Assembly (NCBI GenBank): GCA_030267965.1
Contig: BRYA01000380.1
Coordinates: 9,341-22,443 of the forward strand
Length of the DNA stretch: 13,103 nt
Source: Triparma columacea
Lineage: Eukaryota > Sar > Bolidophyceae > Parmales > Triparmaceae
Reading direction: 5' to 3'
Position 1 is the stretch's first letter; every line of letters starts with the position of its first letter. A program made the translations under genes and the position numbers. The notes beneath the pieces are model-generated. The model had not been told where the DNA came from, made no database searches, and saw nothing but the letters and a program-made list of their open reading frames with translations. Below, piece by piece: positions 1 through 5,996 of this stretch.

Positions 1-47
1 CCCCCCTCCCCCGCACTCCACTCCACTCTACCCCACCTCCTCCTACC

Positions 48-836
48 TCATGCAAACTCAGCCCCACTTGAAACCTTGATAACATTTGGTGAGAAGGAGG
101 CCCCCCCACTCATGAGCGCCTCCATCTCGTCTTCAGATATCGCCGGTCGGCCGTACATCGGGTCAAAGTTGAGGTCGACGTCTAGGGGCTCCGCCGTCAG
201 ACCTGGGATGGAGAGGCTGATACCCAACTTCCGGGCCTCCCAACCAGACTTGCCAAGGAACCGTATGGAGGGAACCCTCCCATGAGACGAGGCGGGCGCA
301 GGTGGAGCTGCGGCAACCGGAGTTGCAGCAGCCACCGGCGCCGGGGGTGCCACGACCGTCTCCACTGCCGCTGCAGGGGCCTCCTGTGGCGCCGCACCTC
401 CCTCCACTGTGGGCGTCGCTTCAGCGTCGATGCTATACAAATTACTCCCCACCTCGACCGTATCGTCAAGCTGAGCAAATTGCTTCATCACAACGCCAGC
501 CTCATCAGCCTTCAGGTCAACAGTGACCTTATCGGTCTCTATCAAAGCAACAACGTCACCAGGTTGGATGGCTTGTCCAATCTGCACAGTCCACTCAACT
601 ATAGTACCCTCAGTGATGGAATCTCCAAGGTTGGGGACTACAATATTCTGTTCCGCAAGCAATGATGAGGAAGAGGTGGGGAATCCACAGAGGAGACGGG
701 CTGAAGATGGAGAAAGGAAGCAATTTCCTTTTGAACTTCTACTCGCAACCACTCTTCCCACACGTCCAAGATCAGCATGCCATTTTGACCCCCAAACCCG
801 CCCAAACAGCCCCAACGACGAGCTCAGGCTCTTCAT
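48..836 (-). CDS. Mitochondrial lipoyl-domain protein with KGD4/MRPS36-like tail (2-oxoglutarate dehydrogenase complex)
   Basis: A single open exon of 262 aa from the ATG at 836 to the TGA at 48-50. Residues 1-60 are rich in Ser, Arg and Leu and poor in acidic residues, as in a mitochondrial presequence. Residues 64-138 form a biotinyl/lipoyl domain of the 2-oxoglutarate dehydrogenase E2 type, beginning VVPNLGDSITEG and carrying the lipoylation motif ETDKVTVD with the acceptor lysine near residue 103. An Ala/Pro linker follows (about 141-185). In place of the peripheral-subunit-binding and acyltransferase domains of a normal E2, the protein has VPSIRFLGK (about 188-196) and YGRPAISEDEMEALMSGGA near the end. 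These resemble the two conserved segments of KGD4/MRPS36, the small subunit that tethers E3 to the E2 core. No HxxxDG catalytic motif is present. An upstream in-frame ATG at 956 would add 40 residues before the presequence; I prefer 836. Lipoyl domain certain, KGD4 similarity likely, role inferred. Further exons left of the window cannot be excluded. Confidence 0.82.
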   Translation of the reverse strand: MKSLSSSLGLFGRVWGSKWHADLGRVGRVVASRSSKGNCFLSPSSARLLCGFPTSSSSLLAEQNIVVPNLGDSITEGTIVEWTVQIGQAIQPGDVVALIETDKVTVDLKADEAGVVMKQFAQLDDTVEVGSNLYSIDAEATPTVEGGAAPQEAPAAAVETVVAPPAPVAAATPVAAAPPAPASSHGRVPSIRFLGKSGWEARKLGISLSIPGLTAEPLDVDLNFDPMYGRPAISEDEMEALMSGGASFSPNVIKVSSGAEFA

Positions 837-1057
837 ATCCAGGATTTGTTGTGTAGTTGGAAGTTCTCGATTTCCAATCTTCACCAGCACCAAACTGTTG
901 GGCCCTAACAAAGCCCTTCCCCCCTCCCCCCTCCGCACCCCCTGAACCCCCTCCATACCAACCCTACCTTACTCCCCCCTCTTCTTTCTGCCGCCCCCCC
1001 ACCCCAACAACGCTACAATCCCCTGATTGCTCAACCCTCCCCCCTCTCCTTACCCCA
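837..1057. promoter_or_regulatory. Divergent intergenic region, lipoyl-KGD4 gene / coiled-coil gene
   Basis: This 221-bp stretch separates two head-to-head start codons and must hold both promoters and 5' UTRs. It is very pyrimidine-rich on the plus strand, with several C runs between about 918 and 1045. I see no convincing TATA box or other named element. Part of it (837-956) is open in frame with the leftward gene, so its 5' end could lie slightly further right. Confidence 0.45.
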
Positions 1058-2883
1058 ATGTCCTTTCATGGCTCGCGAATGAACCGCAACGCCTATAAGA
1101 TACCCTTAACGTCGACCCCCCTGGACGTCAAACCCCCCTCGAACTCCAGCCCTCGGTTGAGAGTCCCAACTTCTGGCAATGATGAGTTCAGTCCGAGGGG
1201 AGGTGAGGATGCAGGGGGTAAATGGCGATGGAGGGCAGCCAGGATGGAGAACTGAAGGGGTAGAATTGGAGAAACTCACCCCCCCCCCCTTCTCCGCTCT
1301 AACCTTCCTCCTCACCTTCCTCCTCACCTTCCTCCTCACCTTCCTCCTCACCTTCCACGCAGTTTTCTCCTCCTCCTCCTCCCTCAACATAATCCCTCCC
1401 CAATCCTCCTCCTCCACTGGAGAACCTTCCTCCTGCGATTACATTCCTTCCTCATTGAAGAGCAACTTTGAGAATCAGATATCCTTGTTGCTGGAGACGA
1501 ACGACAAGCTGAATTCACAGGTCGATTCCATGAGGGCCAACAGGGGCTTGCACATTGACGACGAGCAGTTCCAGATATGGGATACGAAGATAAAGAACAT
1601 GCAGGCGGAGGTGGCAGAAAAAGTTGAGGAGAACAGGAGCCTTAGGGAAGGGGTTAAGGTGAAGCAAAGGAGGATAGAAGAGCTCGAGGCGTTGCTAGCC
1701 AACTCCAAGCTGGCCAAGGACGAGATGATGAGCATGCTCGAGAGGGAGAGGAGGGAGAAGGAGGACATTTTGAGTGCCAGGGGGGCGGACTCTGACGAGA
1801 AAGCTGCACCTATTAGGCCTATTACAAAGGAAGGTAAGGGCTTCCTGTATCTACGATATATCGTCAAGCTACCCACGACATCCATCTATCTAGCCTCTAA
1901 TACAAACCTTTCTCTCGTCGCTTCACTTCTCGACAGCGCAATCGCAGACGTCCCACCGGGGCCCCATCCCCCCTCCCGCTCTCAAGCCACCCCTCACCAC
2001 CTCGACATCTACATCTACCGACGTAAGAGTGCAGCTCAACGCCTTCACTCAAACGGAGGCCCAACCAAAGAGGTCGTCGAGGCCCCTCCCTCCCACAAGT
2101 ACTGATGCGGACGTGGACCAAATGATGATAATGTCTGAGCTCGATGATATCCGCAGGGCGCTCGAGACATCAGGTACCGCATATTCAGCACCCACTGCGT
2201 GGTCGGAGACCTGTAGCCACGGAGTGGTGGCATGCCTAAGCTCTGTCAAGCAGAGGGCCACGGTTTTCAGGAGGGAGCTCGACTTGTTGAGGAGGCAGGT
2301 CAAAACATTAAAGGAAACACAGATTTCTGAACGGAGGGTTTCCATAGGAAAGGTGCGAATGCGGCAAAAAGCAGGAGTACGGCATGACATTCCTAAATAC
2401 TTACACACCCCCCCCCCCTCCTCCCCCCCTTCCTTTCCGCAACAGCAATTTCAACAGGCCACTAACAAGAAAGAACAACACTCGCAGATAAGAAGAACCT
2501 CTGAGATTGTGGTCGGCCCCCCTCCTGTCAAGTTGCTAGAAATCGGAAACCCTGGCGGGTCTATAAGTCCAGAGAGGGTCGATAGGATGAGCGAGAGGCT
2601 GTCTGGGGCCGGGGGGAGTAGCAGTGGTAGTAGATTCAGCATGAAAGGCGGCAACAACAACAACAACAACAATAACAACAACAATTTCCCCCAGCTTTCC
2701 AATAGCCCGTTGGCAGAGGTTTTGCGGAGGCAGAAGGACAGTGACAGTGGGGGCAACCACATGATGTCGCCCATCCAAACCAGGGATGGAGGAGGCAGCA
2801 TGAGAATCATCAGAAGGCCCAGCGGACAAGGAGGCGCAAAGTTCCAATCGTTCAGGAGGATGAGTAGCAACAGCAACGTCTAA
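1058..2883 (+). CDS. Coiled-coil protein of unknown function
   Basis: Proposed exons are 1058-1202, 1363-1833 (or 1423-1833), 1937-2352 and 2446-2883. Phases agree at each junction, giving 469 aa with the 1423 acceptor or 489 aa with 1363. Exon 1 is Ser/Pro-rich. Exon 2 encodes a long charged heptad-like stretch (from about ENQISLLLETNDKLNSQ to the ERERREKEDIL region), a probable coiled coil. Exon 3 holds a Pro/Thr/Ser linker, the segment VQLNAFTQTEAQPK and a second helical segment around FRRELDLLRRQVKTLKE. Exon 4 is basic and low in complexity, with 11 consecutive Asn. No enzymatic domain is visible. AFTQTEA resembles the TQT core bound by dynein light chain LC8, which is only a hint. The first ATG of the frame is at 1058; 1079 is an alternative. 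Intron 2353-2445 is 93 nt without a stop, so it could be retained. The gene faces the SmG gene tail to tail, 63 bp apart. Family not recognised. Confidence 0.7.
1303..1356 (+). repeat. 12-bp pyrimidine minisatellite inside intron 1 of the coiled-coil gene
   Basis: Four perfect tandem copies of ccttcctcctca (1303-1350) are followed by a partial copy (ccttcc). The array sits just after a possible branch site (tctaac, about 1297-1302) and directly before a candidate acceptor AG at 1361-1362, so it acts as an unusually regular polypyrimidine tract. Copy number is likely variable. Confidence 0.9.
2653..2685 (+). repeat. AAC/AAT trinucleotide repeat encoding 11 Asn
   Basis: Eleven Asn codons (six AAC, AAT, three AAC, AAT) lie in frame in the last exon of the coiled-coil gene, in an otherwise Gly/Ser-rich disordered stretch. 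Length is probably polymorphic between strains. Confidence 0.9.
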
Positions 2884-2946
2884 TATGTTTTTATGTGAAT
2901 CGTACAAATTATTCAGTGTTTTTTGTCTGGTCAATGCCCCTCAAAC

Positions 2947-3567
2947 TCAACTCTTGTCGTCACCCTGTCTATTGACAAGACCCTTGCACTCGAATTGGAC
3001 GACGGAATTCCCCCTAATGACAACCTGGCCTATTTCCTCTTCGACTCCCCCCGGTAGCACCTCCTTGGCAGAATCTAGGACTATGTTCAGGAAGGCATCG
3101 TAACCACGTAGGATCCCATTTACGGTACGGTTACCGTTGAGGGAAACCGATAACACTTTGTCCATGTAACTGTGGGATGGGGGGGGGAGGAGAGGCGATA
3201 GTGGGTTAGATGGCAACTTGGATCATGATTCAAAGGCACAACATCGCAACCTTTCATCGACAACGGGGGGGGAGGGTGTAATAATTCTTTCAAATATACG
3301 AAATGGCGGTCAATGAGGTGTTTATACGGTAATAAACCCATCCTACGCGCGTCAATGCTCGAAAATGTCTCTGAAACCAAGAGGAGGCTTCAAAAATGGA
3401 CTCCGACCACAAGGCGGAGATCGTGGCCCCAGGTAGAGCAGCCTGGTTTCTCCTCACAACCCGAATCCTAACAAAATTTAAAGAAGACATAGGAATATAA
3501 CTCCATATTTGACAGCTTTGACCATGAAAACGCACCGCTGGAGGTTGGGACCTTTGTTGGAAGCCAT
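2947..3567 (-). CDS. SNRPG: Small nuclear ribonucleoprotein SmG (core Sm ring subunit)
   Basis: Two exons on the minus strand: 3567-3536 (32 nt, phase 2) and 3169-2947, together 84 aa ending at TGA. SmG is one of seven Sm proteins that form the heteroheptameric ring on the U-rich Sm site of spliceosomal snRNAs. Exon 2 carries both Sm motifs in order: Sm1 from YMDKVLSVSLNGNRTVNGIL through RGYDAFLNIVLD, and Sm2 IGQVVIRGNSVV. The YMDK start, the RGYD/RGFD turn and VVIRGNS are SmG signatures. Exon 1 encodes MASNKGPNLQR. The split codon CG|T gives Arg and continues into YMDK exactly where SmG proteins have their short N-terminal helix (P-x-L-K-K-Y/F-M-D-K), which supports the join. The donor is GTGCGT, the acceptor CACAG, and the branch site ATCTAAC is at 3205-3211. 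Slightly longer than the usual ~76 aa because of a polar C-terminal tail. Confidence 0.93.
3170..3535 (-). other. Long SmG intron with inverted repeats
   Basis: At 366 nt this is about three to four times the usual intron length in the window. It contains two clear potential hairpins: 3416-3453 (outer ggaga/tctcc, inner ccagg/cctgg around tagagcag) and 3320-3337 (gtttat/ataaac around a 6-nt loop). C-rich tracts lie just before the acceptor (G runs on the plus strand near 3179-3187 and 3265-3272). No open exon could be fitted. It may hold a small ncRNA or promoter elements of the rightward neighbour; neither is proven. Confidence 0.5.
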
Positions 3568-3589
3568 TTTTCTAGATTTTGGACAAAAC
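3568..3589. promoter_or_regulatory. 22-bp gap between divergent start codons (SmG / plastid-type protein)
   Basis: Only 22 bp separate the SmG ATG (3567, minus) from the ATG at 3590 (plus). This cannot hold two promoters and two 5' UTRs, so the promoter elements must lie inside the neighbouring gene and the transcripts should overlap at their 5' ends. If the plus gene starts at the ATG at 3605 the gap is 37 bp. Confidence 0.5.
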
Positions 3590-4486
3590 ATGAGCAAAAT
3601 AATCATGGGCAGGTCGACAATCGTCAGCAGTATATCTACCTTATTATGTTTGCTATCATTGTCATGCACAGTTTCGTTTTTGATCCCCCAAACAACCTTC
3701 ATAAAAGCAAGAATATCGCCCACCTCCCCCACCTCGCCCACCTCTCCCACTCTTTGGGCAGGTGGTTGGGGCAAAAAGTCGAAGGACTACTCCGAGGCCG
3801 AGCTTCTTGGTAAGGACTCGTCGATACCTTCTCGACCGGTTGAGGACTACACCCTCCAGCAGCCCAGGGATTTCAACAAACGAGTCAGGGAGGACAAGGA
3901 GAAGGTGAGGGAGGCTGGATGATGCAACAAAAGACGATACACGCGCTACAACGCACACAAACCCATTAACCCCCCCCCCCCCCCCCCGTGCGCTCTCCCA
4001 CTTCCCAGTTGAGGCTGAAGAGGGATAGGTGAGAACATAGGAACATGGAGAATGGAAGAGAAGGGAGGCGTGTCGCGAGGACGAGGGTAGCGAGGACCCT
4101 ATTCACACGCTCAACTACATACAACTAAGCCCTTTCGGTCACCGCTTCGCTCCTCCCGCCTGCTCCTTCCGCCGCCCCTTCCTCCTGCTCCTCCCCCCCC
4201 CCCCCTCAGGGATTTCATTGAGATTGCCAAGATGGCTGGCGTATTGGAGGACCAGAAAGGTGACGGCGTACAAGCCATGGGTAGCTTCAACGGGGGCGAG
4301 GGTAATGCGTTCTCCTCCGTCGATGACGACGTCGACGTTAAGTTTTATGAGGACGACGGCATGACAGTCAGGTCGAATAGCCTCGACGGTTTCCAGGAGA
4401 TTGATGGGGAGGGACCGGAGTACGACCCGGACTCGAGTATCACAAGAATGGATGGTAACAACGACATTGCGAAGTGGGGGGATTAG
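3590..4486 (+). CDS. Putative plastid-targeted protein of unknown function
   Basis: Three exons, 3590-3904, 4009-4028 (20 nt) and 4210-4486, join in phase to 203 aa ending at TAG. The N-terminus (MSKIIMGRST, then a hydrophobic core STLLCLLSLSCTVS, then FLIPQ) reads as a signal peptide with Phe right after a likely cleavage site. This is the ASAFAP-type signal of heterokont bipartite plastid presequences. A Ser-Pro-Thr repeat follows (residues 43-54). The mature part has a basic helical segment (around DFNKRVREDKEKLRLKRDR) and a strongly acidic, Gly/Asp-rich C-terminal half. No known domain is visible. Upstream in-frame codons (ATG 3524) are rejected because that stretch is antisense to SmG exon 1. 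Tail to tail with the next gene, 86 bp apart. Gene reality likely, plastid targeting inferred, function unknown. Confidence 0.75.
3716..3751 (+). repeat. Four Ser-Pro-Thr repeats
   Basis: Twelve codons of a 9-bp unit (tcg/tcc/tct-ccc-acc/act) encode SPTSPTSPTSPT just after the signal-peptide-like region. This would be a hydroxylated, Ser/Thr-rich, transit-peptide-like stretch. Confidence 0.85.
3970..3987 (+). repeat. C18 homopolymer in intron
   Basis: A run of 18 C directly follows the branch-site-like cattaac (3964-3970) in the first intron of the plastid-type gene. A second run of 13 C (4193-4205) abuts the next acceptor (tcag at 4206-4209). These runs take the place of the usual U-rich polypyrimidine tract. 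Confidence 0.9.
4009..4028 (+). other. 20-nt microexon (exon 2 of plastid-type gene)
   Basis: The sequence between acceptor cccag (ending 4008) and donor gtgaga (from 4029) is 20 nt, encoding LRLKRD plus two bases of Arg. Exon 1 ends in phase 0 and exon 3 needs phase 2. Joining exon 1 straight to the acceptor at 4210 hits a stop at the fourth codon, and inserting these 20 nt restores the frame. Confidence 0.8.
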
Positions 4487-4572
4487 GAAGGGGCAAGGAA
4501 GGGAGAAGGGAGAACGAGAAACATGTGTGTTCAAGTACGTTTGTATCTTTAGTCAAGAAAATTATCCCAACG

Positions 4573-5706
4573 TTATTGATTCGTCGAGTGCTTTGGTTTG
4601 CTCTTACCCCTCATGCTCCTGAAACCCCCGTCGCTCTCTTGTCCCCCACTACCCCTCCCCTCCTTCGCCAACTCCCCGACCTCCCTGCTGACGATCCTCA
4701 CGTTCTCAATTCCCTCAGCGGCGCCCTGCACGGATTTCATAACAGGGACATTTCTGACTTCATCTACCGCGCTCATGTTAACAACGACCCCCCCCTCCCA
4801 GAAGTTCTTGCATCCGCACATGATGCCGCTCCACTTGTAACCCCCGATCTTTGTCTTGCACTTCTGCTTTATGCAGTATATCTTCCCTTCGTTGCAGCTG
4901 TAGTCGAGATGGGAGGTCACCGGGGAGGGATGGTTGAGTAGGTACTGCCCGCAGTTGGGGTTGGTGCACGGGGTGACGTGAGAAGAGGTGAAGAGTGGTG
5001 TGCGACACTTTTTGCATCTATAAACTTCGCTAGGTGGCACCACAGGGGATGCCGGTTCAGACGCCGACGCCAGAGGAGGGGAAGATGGTTGCTCAGATGG
5101 TGGCGGGGTTGTGGGCATCTTCTTGTCATCCTCCCCTTCATCCGTTTCATCACCCCCGTCCTCTCGCCTCTCAATCTTCACCCCCCCCTCTCCACAGGTA
5201 TAACCCCCCTTCTCTAACCAGCCCCAAAGTTGTCCCTCCCCAACTACCTCAACCTTTGCGTCACATCCCTCAACTACCTTTGCATAACCCCCCACAACTC
5301 CTTCAACTTGACCCAACAGTTCACCCCCCAATTCGCCCTCAACCACGACCCCCTTGACGTCATTCCTAGATATGATCAAACCCAAATCTGGAGAAATACC
5401 CTCCAAATACTCTATGACTCTCCCCTCTTCTCCTTCATACGAGCCAACCTTTATCTGACAGGCTACCACGACGACATCAGGCATAAATTCAAGCTTATCG
5501 TCTATATTATCTCTACTTTTCTCATCTCCATCTACTTTCATCCCACCAGACGAGTAGTAGAGCTCAAATCTGCGCCCTTTTGGTCTATCCAGCCGCATTG
5601 GGACATGTTCTTTGATTAAACGGAGCATTATTTCGACGGAATTGTTCACCGCAAGGAGAATAATTGTCGATGGCTTTTTCGTCATTTTAATCGTTCGCGC
5701 GCTCAT
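4573..5706 (-). CDS. YVH1/DUSP12-type zinc-domain protein lacking a phosphatase domain
   Basis: A single-exon gene of 377 aa from ATG 5706 to the stop at 4573. Residues 228-317 match the C-terminal zinc-binding domain of YVH1/DUSP12: YRCKKCRTPLF (C231, C234), CGQYLLNHP (C252), GKIYCIKQKC (C278, C283), KIGGYKWSGIMCGC (C297, C299), then a VDEV segment corresponding to the conserved VDE. In yeast this zinc domain, rather than phosphatase activity, is what matters for Yvh1's role in releasing Mrt4 during 60S ribosome maturation. The usual N-terminal dual-specificity phosphatase with its HCx5R loop is absent. Residues 1-170 look like an alternating alpha/beta fold of unknown family (IILLAVNNSVEIMLRLIKEH, DVVVVACQIKVG, LGLIISRNDV), followed by an acidic Pro/Ser linker (180-226) and a basic tail. 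A ribosome-assembly role is inferred from the zinc domain alone. Head to head with the CFAP97-like gene. Confidence 0.85.
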   Translation of the reverse strand: MSARTIKMTKKPSTIILLAVNNSVEIMLRLIKEHVPMRLDRPKGRRFELYYSSGGMKVDGDEKSRDNIDDKLEFMPDVVVVACQIKVGSYEGEEGRVIEYLEGISPDLGLIISRNDVKGVVVEGELGGELLGQVEGVVGGYAKVVEGCDAKVEVVGEGQLWGWLEKGGYTCGEGGVKIERREDGGDETDEGEDDKKMPTTPPPSEQPSSPPLASASEPASPVVPPSEVYRCKKCRTPLFTSSHVTPCTNPNCGQYLLNHPSPVTSHLDYSCNEGKIYCIKQKCKTKIGGYKWSGIMCGCKNFWEGGVVVNMSAVDEVRNVPVMKSVQGAAEGIENVRIVSREVGELAKEGRGSGGQESDGGFRSMRGKSKPKHSTNQ

Positions 5707-5996
5707 TTTGTAGATTAAGACCTTTTTGAGTCACAAAAATCATCTCCGAGACCATCCCCATCCATCCTTGAACCAAAACCTACAAATCACAACCTGCGAA
5801 AACAACGTTCCGTACCGTCTCCCTCCGTACATTCTCCGACCTCTCCACCACCATACAAGCCACACCATCCACCGTTTCTCCCAAATACAATATCTCACCT
5901 AACCCCCTCTAGCCGTTGAGGCATCTCCTCCACCCAATCTTTGCAACGGCTTCCAGTCCGATCTCAATCCGATAGCAACTCAATCCTTCAACCACT
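5707..5996. promoter_or_regulatory. Divergent promoter region, YVH1-like / CFAP97-like genes
   Basis: 290 bp between two outward-facing ATGs. The plus strand is C/A-rich and lacks long open frames. A CCAAT pentamer lies at 5934-5938, about 60 bp before the plus-strand ATG. The match is short and may be chance. No clear TATA box was found. Confidence 0.45.

Noticed and set aside
1..47. Left-edge C-rich stretch as a gene or telomeric repeat
   Set aside because: No CCCTAA-type units; too short to assign. It is probably the 3' flank of the first gene.
837..956. N-terminal 40-residue extension of the lipoyl-KGD4 protein from an ATG at 956
   Set aside because: The extension (Gly/Arg-rich, then GNRELPTTQQ) would precede a good mitochondrial presequence starting at the ATG at 836. 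It reads like a translated 5' UTR.
2451..2934. Leu- or Val-rich minus-strand frames opposite the last exon of the coiled-coil gene
   Set aside because: The poly-Leu/Val is the antisense of the AAC repeat; no independent support.
3408..3455. tRNA-like sequence ggtagagca in the SmG intron
   Set aside because: No T-arm (ggttcaa-type) or acceptor stem at the right spacing; only a simple hairpin.
3290..3535. Minus-strand open frames inside the SmG intron as a possible alternative first exon
   Set aside because: They start without ATG or end in the wrong phase for the acceptor at 3170. The 32-nt exon at 3567-3536 fits phase and homology.
3865..4217. 11-bp repeat cagggatttca at 3865-3875 and 4207-4217, hinting at exon duplication
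   Set aside because: The surrounding codons differ immediately after the match and the second copy straddles an acceptor. Probably chance.
4474..5619. Plus-strand open frames opposite the YVH1-like gene
   Set aside because: Shadow frames rich in Pro/Leu/His without ATG context or domain; the minus-strand frame has the zinc domain.
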